64,000 nucleotides of DNA from Gnetum montanum (GCA_015680685.1 MNCI01016384.1:685353-749352); one strand, 5' to 3'. Numbered from the stretch's first letter, positions 11,741-23,275 are shown. Program-made: numbers and translations. The notes: a model not told the origin generated them from the letters alone.

Positions 11741-13751
11741 CCATCCATACTAATACTTTACATGGCTCCTTAGTCTTTTGACTTTTTTGTTTTACACATT
11801 TTTGGTTTTACAACTTTTTGTTTTCATATTCTTTATTTTACATCCTTTTGTTTTTCAGGTTATTGATCTTTTCTATGTTTTTGTTTTTGTTTTACACCAT
11901 TGTTAGTATGTTTAATATTTCTTGAATACTATTTTACTTTCTTTTATATTTTTTCTTATGTTTGGTATAATTCTCTACTCTTTTTGCTAATAAGGTACTA
12001 GGTACAATGGTAATGAGCTACTCGATGGTGGTTTTTATCATTTGTGATTTGATTGTTGATGTCTGGCTTCTGACTTTGAATGTCATCACTAACAACTAGG
12101 ACATGGTTTATTTTCATGTAATAGGTAGTGAGTCCACATCATCCACCATCCACACACTCTATGGTTTTTCTTGTTTTGGAAACGTGCAATTCCTTTTTCA
12201 TTAATACAACCTTAATAAATTTGTGACTTGTGTAGTTTTTGGAATTGGGAAGGAATTAAAGGTTCGAACAAGGTGTGGCTTCAAAGGGATGCGATATTCT
12301 TCATGCTTTTCCATTTTCCTATGTGCAGGGGATGTTATTGTGAGCTTCTCACTATTCTGTCATTCCACAATAGGAAGTCAAGTAAGTCTTTGCATGGTGT
12401 GGTCCTCATAAAAAAAAAAGATGAGGATTCAAAGCATACCCCTTAGACAAAATAAATGCAAAAATGCATGGGTGTTTGCATGGTGTGGTTCCCATTCAGA
12501 ANNNNNNNNAAAGAAAAAACATGGGAATTCAAAGCACACCCCTTAGACCAAATAAAAGGGCTACAAGCACTGGTTATGAGACTTGTCTTATCTTCTCTAA
12601 CTAAGGCCCTTTCTCACTTCCTACTTCTTCTCTAATTTGGAATGGTGGTTGTTTTTTGGGAGCATTCTTGTGTCTTAAGGGATGGACTAGTCTTAGAATG
12701 TCAATGCGAAGTTGTTGAAAGTGGTTGGTTTTGGTTTGGACTAAGGATGGATCCTACCCAGTCATTTAATCATGAACTCCATAAGGGACTTCATGTGACC
12801 ATAATTAGGAACTCCATTCCATTCTCTCTCTCATCCATCTATGCTTTTCATGCCTCATCACATTGCCAGTTTCATGTTTTGATTCGATGTTCTAGTTTGA
12901 TGTGTTGGGTTTCTTAGTCAGTTACTTCTGGGTTTTTGTACTTAACCTTTTGTAACCATTAATCATCCATGGTGCCCATGGACTCCTTGGTTTGAAGTTA
13001 TGCAAGGGCATAAAAGGCCTACGCCTGCTTTGGGGAGGACCCACTTGCATATCTTTTGGTTGGTTAAGTTAAGTTCTTTAACCTTAGACATTTTTACAAT
13101 CGAATTCTTTTTATTTACCCCATCAATGCCATCTAATTGTGTGCATCTTCACAATTGTTTTTAGTGAATTCTTTCTTTTTATTGTTGTGAATATCTATAC
13201 CCTCTTTTTAGTATTCCTTATGTTAAGCTTTTTCTAAATTTTATGGACTACTTCTCTTACTTAACCTATTTGTTAGTCTTCTCACTAACATTATCAAGCA
13301 ACCAATCTACCACAATCACAACTTAGCTAGATAAACTCATTGACGAGACAAGGTATTCAACTGCTATGTGTTACACTTTATATACTAATCCTTGATTTTG
13401 TTGTGATTGTAGTGGGGAGCATGGATTGGAAGTGAGACTATCTTCACCAAGGAGGATGCAACAATATCACTCACAAGAGATTGTTCATGACCACTGGATC
13501 TCTTCTACGTCTCCCTCATTCTTCTGTTGCCAAGAAGGGTTGGATGTTCATTGGATCTAAGGGTGTTCTTTCTTGTTGTCATGAACACCCAATTTTGTAC
13601 AGAATCGTAATGTTGTATGCTCAGGCACTTCTGTATTTGTTTGTTTCCTCTGTGTCACTTTGCATGTCAGTCAAACATTCCATACCTCCTAATATATTTT
13701 GTAAGGGACTTGTTCCTCTTATTTTGTACTTGAGAACAAGTTTTCATCTTG
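11741..13751 (+). other. 3' region of element 1 (position of the env-like gene in Athila/Calypso)
   Basis: About 2 kb between pol and the 3' LTR. Related elements may carry an env-like gene here. I see only short open frames (for example 12642-12917 and 13481-13765) with no signal peptide plus membrane-anchor pattern that I would trust, so no env call is made. It shares noncoding blocks with element 2, including TTTGGGGAGGACCCAC near 13028 and the repeated block at 12375-12560. Confidence 0.6.
12375..12560 (+). repeat. Tandem pair of about 97-bp units with A-rich centres
   Basis: Two units each hold TTTGCATGGTGTGGT, an A-rich tract, then ATTCAAAGCA and ACCCCTTAGA. The A-rich tract of the second unit is interrupted by eight N (12503-12510). 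Element 2 has a single unit at 31303-31395. Confidence 0.75.
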
Positions 13752-13762
13752 TCGTGAAGGTA

Positions 13763-14626
13763 TGATGAATTGTATTTTTCATAAGCTCTAATATCAAAGC
13801 TACCATGACATCAGGTACACGATGTTGGGTACACGATATCGCAACCCAAGATGCAATATTGGGCTTGCGATATCACAAGATAGTCTTGGGGCTATAAATA
13901 CAGCCCTTGGGCACACGATTTAGGAGTAGTTTTTGAAGTCAAGTAGCAAAATTCTTGCAGTTGTTCATTTGAGAGTTAGAATATTTTCCAAGTGCCAGCA
14001 ACAAGAGGTCTAAGTGTGATTGGATCTTTATTCAAGCATTGATGTACTTGAACACACCATTGTGTTGGCAGTAAAGACAAGCTCTTTGATTCATCCTTGC
14101 AACACTTGAGACTTTGTTTCATGCATTTACATATCGTGATTTCATGCAGTTTACATTAATGTTATTCATTTAGCAATTAATTTTGATTAGTTAAGCAACT
14201 AATTACAATACATAAGCAAAACCCCTTCGAACATACGTGTGACACTTGGTAGCTCAGAAATGGTTAGCGTTTGACAACCCAACAGTGTTTACACGAAGTT
14301 TAAGATGTGTTTGGAAAGTGGGGATGGTTACTTGTGTTAGGTTAGATTAGACAATAGTTTACTTAGCACTTAATTACTCTCACTTTTATTCTTATTTTAG
14401 GTGATCAAATTGATAAAACACAAAATAATAAAATCTTATGCCTCAGTCACACTTAACCATCCACTTACATTTCACAAGTGAGACCAGGAAGACAACAAAT
14501 GGACAACACGAACTCGCTGCTTAGCTCTAGCATACTTGGTAATTAAAGTCTGCGGAATTTGACTAGATCACATGTGAACACCTATGATTTGTATGGTTGG
14601 ACGTAGGGGTACCTTGTCGCTTATCA
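13763..14626 (+). repeat. 3' LTR of element 1
   Basis: TGATGA to TCATCA, TATA box at 13893-13900 and AATTAAAG-type poly(A) region decayed to AGTAAAG near 14072. The U3 (13806-13885) keeps more CpG-containing GATATCGC copies than the 5' LTR. The CTAGG target duplicate follows at 14627. Confidence 0.93.
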
Positions 14627-14631
14627 CTAGG

Positions 14632-15283
14632 ATTACCAAGTAACTTTACTGCTGAGTGAATCAAGTAAATTCACTACTAGGTTACCAAACAATTATACTT
14701 TATGCTTGAACCTAGTTGTACTCATTTTGCCTTACTAATAAGCATTGGAATAGTAAATGACTTAAGAAATGTAAATAACATAGTAAAAGTAAACAACATG
14801 GAAAAGTAAATATATTCTAAGTGATATGTTGTAATGATGAAGAATAATCTCGATCTTTATTGTCATTCATGAATTGTGTCGAGGAACAATCCACTCAAAT
14901 AAAGTTTATATACAGCTATAATTCACCACACTATGGACATTTACATTAATTCTAACTCCAAGAAAGCAAACTACAAGAATTTCATTAAGTGTTAGACTTA
15001 AACTTGTTTTTACCGTAATGGTGGGCTTGTATTTATAGGCATGATCATGGCCCACTATATTGTATCTACGGTAATGTATGTTAGGGTATGATATTGCATA
15101 TACGATATTAAAGTCCTTTACAATAAGTGTTTTATCAACTGTGACATGTAATTGCTTGTAGTTTGTAACTACGACTCGCAATTGCTTACTTGAGCATGAA
15201 AAGACACCCAAACAACTCCAAACACAAATGCACTTCCTAAGACCTTTAAGCAATATTGAGGATGAAATAAATGAATGTCATCA
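14632..15283 (-). repeat. Old Athila-type LTR, right part, minus orientation
   Basis: On the minus strand this shows the family order: TGATGA start (plus TCATCA at 15278-15283), GATATC-like sites near 15085, a TATA box near 15035, the GTTAGAAT block, and an AATAAAG near 14860. The remaining left part lies beyond the nested insertions (3766-14631). It is far more diverged than the LTRs inserted into it. The open frame at 14906-15253 is a by-product. Confidence 0.7.
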
Positions 15284-15780
15284 CTTCCATTTAAGCATTT
15301 TTGCATAGTTATTTACATCAGTAGATTTTCTTGATGGTAGGCCTTTTATCCTATGCATTGCATCATTAAAAAAAAAACTAATGTATTAGTATTGTTAGAA
15401 AACTCTTCTATTGTGTCATTGCTATGAAATAAAGTTTGATAAAAAATTTCAATATCTTTAAAAGAGAGAACATAGTTTGTTCTTTTGCTTTGAAATAAGT
15501 GCCAAAAGCATTTGAGATTTTTCTTTATTATTTCTAATAAACCATTCATATTTTGTCTAACAAATTCCCTTCTCTTACTCTAAAGCATATTTTCTTCAAT
15601 AAAATTATTCTTCATCATCATCCTTGCCCTGAAGTTGGTTATATCCTTATCTTAAATTGACTTCATATAATGGACAATCACTAAGCATGCCTCTTAAAAT
15701 TCTGTTTTGTACTTAACGCGTTCAAATGAAATGGTGCATGACAAACTTGGACCCCTTAATGTTGCAACCAACCAACCAAC
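15284..15780. other. AT-rich flank, nothing firmly recognised
   Basis: A minus-strand open frame of 67 codons (15346-15549) has no motif I recognise. An ACCA-type microsatellite lies at about 15765-15785. Base composition changes sharply here to the CpG-rich island. Confidence 0.4.
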
Positions 15781-16446
15781 CAACCACTTCCTAGATCACC
15801 CAAAGATGAAATGGACAGCTTATGTATTCACTAAAACAGCATAAACCCACGCGAGCCAACATACACGTAAAATGCTCGGTAAACCAACGGTCGGCCATGC
15901 ATCCTGGCAACACGCCGTGCCAAGGGAAATGTGTGGCACTTAGCGGAAGAGACTGATAGCAAAGTACAGATGTTTGTTGGACCAGACAAGAAGCGAAGGG
16001 AAGGCAAGGGGAGAGATAGGTGGCTGGTCAGTGGCCTAACGCCCGCCCGCCTCCTCAAGTAATTGCAGTTAGCAAGGCCATCCAATTAGGCAAGGCCGTC
16101 AATGAACGCAAGGGCCCATCATCACCTGTTAAACCTGCACTCTTCAATACAATGCGGTCACGTCACGTGGCTGTCTCTCAGTTGCCCTTTCGTTGCCACG
16201 TGGACACGCTTTGTGCCAGCTTAGCGCACCGACAGGCACTTAGACCCGGGTCTGCGACAGCAAATAGGTCGTCACGTCAGGTCAGGCAAGGTCACCCATT
16301 TTGCACAATAAAACGGAAACAAGGGTCAAAGCCAAAGGGAGGGAAGAACGGAAGGAAGGAAGGAAGGAAGGAAAGAAGGCAGGTCTGGTAAACCGGATTT
16401 CCGTTGAGGGCAGGCGGCTGCGGCTGCTGCTGCTGCGGCGGCGATC

Positions 16447-16569
16447 ATGGAGGCAATGGAGTACCGAATCAGGATTCAAGACGCCGATGCCGATGCCGAT
16501 GCCCCTGCACATGCCCACGTCGACTCCGACTCCGACTCCGGATCGTTCACGAAATTTTGCACAAGTTGA
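16447..16569 (+). CDS. Small open frame with Asp-Ala and Asp-Ser repeats (unproven)
   Basis: ATG to TGA, 40 codons. After MEAMEYRIRIQ it runs through DADADADA, then AHAHV, then DSDSDS, which is simply the translation of the GATGCC and GACTCC hexamer runs. It could be an upstream open frame in the lipase leader or noncoding repeat sequence. There is no recognised family. Confidence 0.2.
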   Translation: MEAMEYRIRIQDADADADAPAHAHVDSDSDSGSFTKFCTS

Positions 16570-16959
16570 AGCACCGCAAGAATCTTCGTTTTTTGCGGAT
16601 CTGTGTCTGACGCTGCGGAAAGAGCGCGTTGATTTCGTAGGAAGTCCAGATTTTGGACAAATGTGGATGAATAACTTGGTGTGTTAGGGTTCGGACTTTG
16701 TTTCTACGTGGACCTGCACCTGGCTTTGGTCTAGGCTGTTGAAAACGCCGAGGAGGAGGAGGAGGAGCAGAAGCAACAACAACGGCAGGAGCAGGTTTTG
16801 ATTGCTGAGCTTCCTTGTTTCTTTCTTCTTGTGTCTCTGTCTGTCGGATAGATCGAGGCCACGGCCGAAGATAAGAAATAAATAAAGAAGCGCAGGGCAG
16901 CCGCAGATTCGGAGTCCGCGTGTTGGCGTTTCCGGGCGTTAGATTCCTTCGTTTGATTT

Positions 16960-17041
16960 GTGTGCGTTCCTTGCGTGTTTGATTCGAATCGAGTTTCTCT
17001 GTGTGCGTTCCTTGCGTGTTTGATTCGAATCGAGTTTCTCC
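16960..17041 (+). repeat. 41-bp tandem duplication in the lipase upstream region
   Basis: Two head-to-tail units, 16960-17000 and 17001-17041, differing only at the last base. Each holds the palindrome GATTCGAATC. Confidence 0.9.
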
Positions 17042-17978
17042 GGCGGCGCTTTGATCTTTGAAGGCTTTCGCTTGCGCTGCATTTTCTGTGTGAGCGTTTT
17101 TCCGGGGCCCGCACGAGGCTACCGCGGGAGGCGCTGCTTCGTCTTCTTCCTATGGTGTGGCGACATCGACGGCGAGCATTGGCGCGGCGTGGATTGCGTG
17201 TACGCGTGTGGAATTTGATTTGGAAACGGTTACGGCTGCTTCTTAGGGGCTCTTGGATCATGGATCTCTTCCTCCTTTCCGACACTGGTTTGGTCATCTT
17301 CCTCTCGCATTCTTCTTAAGCTTTTTTGCCGCATTGTTTGCTGTTTCATTGTTCGTTTTCGTTGAGAAATTTCTGCGTGCTTTGAGCTTTTCTTTTGCGC
17401 CTGGTATTGCATGTTGATTCATTTTTTTAACCTTGGGGATTCTAGCGCTTGCTTGCTTTTCCTTTAAAGGTGCGGCGTTTCGGCGGATCATTTTTGAACT
17501 TTTCTTTTTTGAACTTTTCTTCGTGTTTGGACGTCTGGGAGATGTGGTCAACAGCTGTGTGACATGATTGAATGAAACTAAATTAATAAGGATGATCCGC
17601 TGTTGCAGGTTCCATTTGAGTTGCACCTCTGGCAGCATTGATGATGAATCCAGAGAGGATTCAAAGAAGAAATTCTTAGATTCTGCCGATTTTGTGATTT
17701 GCCAAGCTGTAGGGTTGCAGAGCTTTCGGTGACTTTGGAGTTCCTTTCTGTCATTTGGCTTATTTAGAGTACTGAGATAAAAGTTGCATTCGTCGTTGTT
17801 TTGGTGCTGGTTAGGCATAGTCTGGGGGAATTGTTAGGACTGCGCAGGTGTTAGGTTTTTGTGGAGGAAGCATTTTGTGGCTATTTTGAGGTGGATCAAG
17901 ATGTTGATCTTCCTTTGGAATCCGTTGTCACATTTGGCTTTCACGGAATGTCCCGGTCGGTCTCGCTCAGTGACAGCC

Positions 17979-20610
17979 ATGGAAGGGCGGGCTCGTCCTC
18001 CTGGTGCGGTGAGATCGTTGCAGTTGCAGTTGCCGATGGTTCCTTTCAGGAGACGGCGAGGGTTACTTTCTCGACATCTCAGGTCTTCTGCATTGCCCTC
18101 GGCCTCTTCTTCTCCTTCTTCGGTGAAGAAGCCTTTCTTGTCGAAAGGAACAGAGACCGTTCCGGAAAGCACCGCAGATAGTCCTATCGATTTCCCGGTG
18201 GTGGATCAGGATTTGACTGCCCACATTGCCGAGACCTTGGTAAACGATTTTGGTGATGACAGTGCTAAAGAGGCTATCTACACAAACCCTAATTCTGTAA
18301 GAATTAAAGGGGAAGAGAATAAAGGACGGCGCGGAAACTGGGTCATGAGAATTCTGCAGCTGCGGTCCTTGTGGAATGGCAAGAAAAAAGTAGCATCAGA
18401 TGAGCCATCATCAGAATCACAGGTCACAGAAGAGGAAGTCGCCCCCGAAAATGATTATACTAAAAAAGATGATTCCTCTCCTGCGACGTGCGTTGACTGT
18501 GCCTGCCCAACTGCTAAGCCAGGCTTCTCGGTGCTTGAGTATCCAAGGATTGAAGTGAAGCATGATAAGGAATCGTTTTCCAGATTTCTTCACCCTGTAT
18601 CATCTGTGTCTGAAATCACCTTCTTTGCTCGGTTATCTCACTTGGCGAACATGGCATACAAGATTAGAAATATCAAGGTAATTCTGTTCAATACAGGTTT
18701 TCTGCTGACATTGAAGTTTGACTGCACAGATGGTTGTTATAATGAGATCGATATCATTTTGTTTTCGTTTCTGTTTGTTTTTCCTCCAAACTAGGCAGGA
18801 GATCTATTAAAGACCTACGGTCTGCGTTTCATCACTTCATCACGGAGAAAGACGCAAGAACAATCTTCCAGCGGAAAAGGATCAAACGTCTCCGAAGGAA
18901 AAGGGCATTCCCGCGAAAGCCAGGTTAATTCAAAAAAGGGGCTTTCTGTTGACCCTTCAGTTGCTTATCAAGTGGCAGCTACCGCAGCTTCTTATTTCTA
19001 TTCCCAAACTAGACATTTACTGACCTTAAGATCAACTCAGGCAAAGAAAGCCGGCTCTGTTGGGCAGCGATCTGTGGACAGTGGGACTTGTAACGGAAAT
19101 GATAAAGATCATGAGGCACCCAAAGAAACTCTTGTCTCTCAAGTTTTACCTTCAAATAGATTTGAGGAATGCCCTGAAGCACATGATCTATCTGATTCGG
19201 AAGTGGCTTCTATATTTGCTACCAGTTCAATGACCGCAGTAGTGGCAGCAGAGGAGGAAACAAAGAAAGCTGTTGCTGATGATCTTCAATCCATTCATTC
19301 TTCTCCTTGCGACTGGTTTATATGTGATGACGAAAGTAGTTGTACCAGATATATAATTATACAGGTACTGTATGGGTTCAGTTACCAAATATATGTTCGC
19401 AAGTTACAGTCGATTCTCTGGTCATTTCTCACGTAAAAACTGATCCTTTACCCGTGGTGATTGATTCAGGGTTCCGATTCTTTGGCTTCTTGGCAAGCTA
19501 ACCTTTTCTTTGAGCCCATCCAATTTGAGGTATGTGCTTCGGTACTTTCCAATTGTTATTCATGCTTGAGAAAAACGTAGTGTGTAATTATATCAGATCG
19601 TTAGGATGATGATGCTGTAGTATAACATTAACTTGTGAAACCGTTCATAGGGCTTTGACGTTCTAGTACATAGAGGGATCTACGAGGCTGCTAAGGGAAT
19701 ATACCAGCAGATTTTGCCCGAGATTAAGAGTTATATGAGAAAGTACGAACAATGTTGCCATTTTCGTTTCACGGGTCATTCTTTAGGCGGAAGTCTCTCT
19801 GTGTTGGTGAACTTGATGCTTTTGATAAGAGGGGAAGTTCCGCTCTCGTCATTGTTACCAGTCATAACATTTGGTTCGCCTTGTATAATGTGTGGGGGTG
19901 ATCGTTTTCTTGAGGAGTTGGGTCTACCGGCCACTCACGTACAAGCTATAATGATGCACAGAGACATTGTTCCCAGAGCCTTTTCATGTCATTACCCTAC
20001 AAGGGTAGCAGAAATCTTGAAAAGGTTAAATGCTAATTTCAGAAATCATCCTTGTCTTGAGAGTCAGGTACAACACAATTCGTCTGGAATTTGTTTTCAG
20101 ACATAAATGCCTGTTTGTTGCGAAATCCCACTTTTGTTGACATGGTGTTTTTTGATACAGGGTATGTTGTATGCGCCCATGGGACAACTCATAATTCTCC
20201 AACCGGATGAAAGAATGTCCCCTCCTCATGACCTGCTTCCTCCTGGCTGTGGTCTATACATTGTTGATGCATTTGTTTGTTCAGATCGTGGGAGTGAACC
20301 ATCAATGTCGGTTCTTGTAAGAGCTGCTCAGCTGGAATTCCTGAATTCTCCACATCCTCTTGAAACCCTGAGCGACCCTGGTGCTTATGGCGTAAAAGGG
20401 TCCATCTGCAGAGACCATGAATCAGAACACTATCACAGGGTCATTGCACATGTTCTTCGGCAGGAAACCAGGAATCTCCGACGGGCAGATCGTCAGAAGA
20501 GAAAGGAGTTATGGTGGACGCTTATAACCACTGAAGATTACTCCTCCCTTTCTGCCTCTACTCACAGAAGCTCAAGAGTGAGTGCAGCCCGTGCAATTAA
20601 CCAAGACTAA
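17979..20610 (+). CDS. PLIP-like plastid phospholipase A1 / class 3 lipase (five coding exons)
   Basis: Coding exons: 17979-18677, 18795-19364, 19470-19529, 19651-20067, 20161-20610. All introns are GT-AG and phase 0; the product is about 731 residues. The Arg/Ser-rich N-terminus suits a plastid transit peptide. [18 protein letters not shown] (exon 2) and [10 protein letters not shown] (exon 3) are typical of the PLIP branch. The alpha/beta-hydrolase core is in exon 4: TGHSLGG with nucleophile Ser about 487 and MHRDIVPR with Asp about 548. A candidate His (about 668) is in RDH in exon 5. PLIP enzymes release fatty acids from plastid glycerolipids; substrate here is inferred. The start at 17979 has a strong GCCATGG context; an in-frame ATG at 17901 would add 26 residues. 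No stops, unlike everything around it. Confidence 0.9.
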
Positions 20611-21040
20611 TTAGTCTGGCTGGTTGATCGAAGTCAAAACATCACAAGCGACGATTATTTTTTTCTATTGTTGGAGATACGAATACTCACCACCGTTCAC
20701 GAGGCATAGATGCTGCAAAAATACCCGATGTGCGAATTTGAAAAACCTGTGTGAATGAGTTTGTAATGTTGGCATGGGCATATTAGCCGAAAGCCTGTGT
20801 ATACCCTGTTTAATCAAGCCGATATTTGAAAAACGCCGTTAATCAAGGCTAACAAAATTTCCTGGTGATAGCTCCCAGAATATTCCCGTCAGATTCCTCT
20901 ATTGTAATTTGGTAGCCCCTGTGCGGACTGCCAGAGTGGATTTTTCTTCTTACAGTTGAAGAGGGTTTTAGAATTTGATTTGAAGATTCCATGTCGAGGC
21001 CGGCTTTGAGTGGGCCGTATATACTTTAGGACTTTACCGA
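20611..21040 (+). other. 3' flank and probable 3' UTR of the lipase gene
   Basis: Low-copy sequence after the TAA at 20608-20610. No canonical AATAAA is obvious, so the transcript end is not placed. Confidence 0.45.
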
Positions 21041-21044
21041 CGTT

Positions 21045-21236
21045 TTGGGGGCTCAGGGCTTTTCAATTTCAATCGTTCTGTTGTTTGTTATAGTTGCAGG
21101 CATGCAAACCCGTGAAGCGAAGAATCGTTCTGTAGAATTCGATGGGAGTCGGATGGTTAATAATGTGGCTGGGTCTACATTGTGGCTTACCTTTTATCTT
21201 ATCCCCAGAAGCTGCTGCCTAGATTGGTTATGCTAG
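21045..21236 (+). other. Open stretch of unknown status downstream of the lipase
   Basis: A 63-codon open stretch opening at TTG, not ATG. The first in-frame ATG (21102) would leave only about 44 codons. TTGCAG just before that ATG could be a splice acceptor, so this might be an exon of an unrecognised gene. No known domain. Confidence 0.2.
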
Positions 21237-21239
21237 GCG

Positions 21240-22200
21240 GGGTTCTTTGTTTAAATACACCAAGTATAACGGTATATGATCGTTTTGAATAAACTTGTAT
21301 AGTTTCACATTTGTAGGTGTGTGACTTTAATATTCTATGAATTTCTTAGACTTCAATTTCAGCTTACTGAAATGCATGCGCAGATGGGCCAGGCTTCTAA
21401 GTACAAAGAGTTTCAACTTATTTTGGAGCTTGTATATGCAAATAGGCCTCATGCTTTAAGTATTAAGAGTTTTAATTGGATGATTGGAGTAAATTTACCA
21501 TTTATTTACAAGGTTAGGATGATGACAATGATGATTTATGGATAGAAAAATATATTTTGATTGACAAATAAGGATGATGGTAAAGTCTAATAATACTACG
21601 GAATTAATGAAATTTAGATGCATGGTTTATTTTGGCATAATGTTGAAATTTTTAATTTATTGAATACTTAATGAAATTATGTCAAAAATTCAAAGTTGAT
21701 AAAATTTGATGAATCAACTTAATTTTACATCTAGAGATCTATAATTGTTTTTCAATAGATTTTACATCTTTAGTGTTTTTTGTTGGAAGCCTGTAGAAGT
21801 ATATGTGAATTGCGAGCCCATTTTCCTATTAGTATTCTTGTCCTTTCAAAAGTAGGACCTTTTTTGTATGAATGTTGAATATTAATGTTCACATGACTAG
21901 TGGAAAAATAGTGATATTGATTTAATTGATGGCTTTTTGTGAACTAATTTTAGAGTTAGAAATTATGCAAGAAGATGACCAAGCTTGTTATGGTAATAAT
22001 GGTAGGATGCTTTTTGATGAGGACATCACCTAGCCTATGTATAATCTTCAATGTGTTTGTGAACTTCTTGTTTGTGTGTGTGCGCGTATGTCTTCTATAG
22101 TTGTCTTGTTGATGATGGTTGTAGGATGCTTTGGTATGTGTAGAGTTGTTTGGGACTTCTTTTCATGTGTTTTGGAGGTTTCAATGGGGACTTACTTTGA
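21240..22200. other. AT-rich stretch, nothing recognised
   Basis: Short open frames only, with no motif, LTR border or repeat array. Confidence 0.4.
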
Positions 22201-22204
22201 GAAT

Positions 22205-22765
22205 TGTGGCCTATGTTAGATAGATGTCTCCATTGGGAGATAGATGTCTATACTAGTAGGGAGATGTCTCTACTACCTAGAAGACGTCTATAGAAAAATG
22301 TCTTTGCCGTGCAACAAATGTCTTTGTCATTCCATAGGCATCTTGTTCTCCTCAAAGATGTCTTTGTTGGAGATTGTTGCACTTAGTAAAGATGTCTCTC
22401 ATGTCCCAAAGGTTTCTTTTCTAGCCATGAGACATTGTGGTACCAATTTTAACGATTCAAAATTACAAATTTTAAAGCATAGAAGATGAAGAGACAAGGG
22501 GGAAAGAGTATATATAGACCTCTTGAGCCTTTATTTTGGGCAAGAGAGTCTAGGGAGAGAAAGAGGAAATCTAGGGAGTGAGTGAAGAGTTGAGAGAGAG
22601 AGAGTCTTGGTCAATTACCTTGGCAATCATCCTTGTTTGAGTGTGTTTCTTTGTTTAAGAGGTGTGAGAATCTTGTATGTCCTTAGGAATGTGTGCTTCC
22701 TTTCTACTGTAAATTCTCCATTTGAGCAAGAATAAAGTTTACATTTTCTCTTCTTGTTCAAAATT
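22205..22765 (+). repeat. LTR-like block with repeated AGATGTCT motifs
   Basis: About nine AGATGTCT-like motifs lie between 22215 and 22400. A TATATATA box follows near 22510, then a GA-rich leader, then AAGAATAAAG near 22727 and a TTGTTCA end near 22758. This order (U3 repeats, TATA, R, poly(A) signal) is that of an LTR in plus orientation. No partner LTR or coding region is visible. Confidence 0.45.
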
Positions 22766-23275
22766 GCTATTTTCAACATTGAGAAGGCTTAGATTGTGAA
22801 ATCCATGGGAGTTCCTCATCACTTTTAAAGCTAAAGTGCTCTCATTAGAAGTTGCGTGTCTTGGCTAAAATTTGAAGATGAACCTTGCAAAGAATTTTTT
22901 AAATTGATCAAATCAAAAGGTTAGGTCCCTAAATTGGAATCACTTTATATAAATGTTTCTACCACTTCAAAACTACAATTGATGCTCAAATCACAAATCT
23001 AATGATATTCTTGTAAAAATGATTAAGAAACAAAGTAGATCTATGATACATTTTGCATTAGTAACTTGTTCATGACTAAAGATGCATAAAATGTAACTTA
23101 AAGTTGAAATTCACAATGAAATTTGATGTTTTCAATATTCTAGATATTAAAGCAACTTGACTTCTATTTATCTTTGAGATATTTGATGAGAGATCAATGA
23201 AATACAATGAGATTGATGATCTTTGATAAGAAGTAAATATGATATGTACGGATTAAATAGAAATGATATTTGATA
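22766..23275. other. AT-rich stretch, little recognisable
   Basis: On the minus strand the right end may be eroded RNase H continuing from 23276-23440. The rest carries nothing I can name. Confidence 0.35.

Larger units (their letters stand above)
4580..14626 (+). mobile_element. Complete but dead Athila-type LTR retrotransposon (element 1)
   Basis: A 10,047-bp element. The LTRs are 852 and 864 bp, both run TGATGA to TCATCA, and CTAGG flanks both sides (4575-4579 and 14627-14631). Internal order: tRNA-Asp-type primer site, gag, PR, RT, RNase H, IN, then a 2-kb 3' region as in Athila/Calypso elements. The RT box VFMxDFSTYG is Athila-like. Stops occur throughout, and catalytic residues are lost in PR, RT and IN. 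A by-eye comparison over about 530 bp of LTR gave roughly 9 per cent difference, mostly transitions, so the insertion is old. Confidence 0.93.
15790..17978 (+). promoter_or_regulatory. CpG-rich upstream region and probable 5' leader of the lipase gene
   Basis: About 2.2 kb of GC- and CpG-rich low-copy sequence upstream of the lipase start. It contains a GGAA microsatellite (about 16343-16375), CTG/CGG runs (16415-16445), GATGCC and GACTCC hexamer runs (16483-16540), and a 41-bp tandem duplication (16960-17041). Retention of CpG contrasts with CpG loss in the flanking elements and suggests an unmethylated promoter or leader. A TTGCAG at about 17607 could be the acceptor of a leader intron. No TATA box or transcription start can be fixed. 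Long antisense open frames (16731-17297 and 17294-17818) are low-complexity by-products. Confidence 0.5.

Noticed and set aside
11741-13751. An env-like gene of an Athila/Calypso endogenous retrovirus
   Set aside because: The position fits, but no frame shows a signal peptide plus membrane-anchor pattern or length expected; only short open frames remain.
16731-17818. Two long minus-strand open frames (188 and 174 codons) opposite the lipase upstream region
   Set aside because: Low-complexity Arg/Ser/Lys-rich translations of a GC-rich leader, with no domain, and overlapping the promoter side of a well-supported plus-strand gene.
21045-21236. A small secreted peptide gene downstream of the lipase
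   Set aside because: The apparent start is TTG, and the hydrophobic part lies before the first ATG, so there is no real signal-peptide start.
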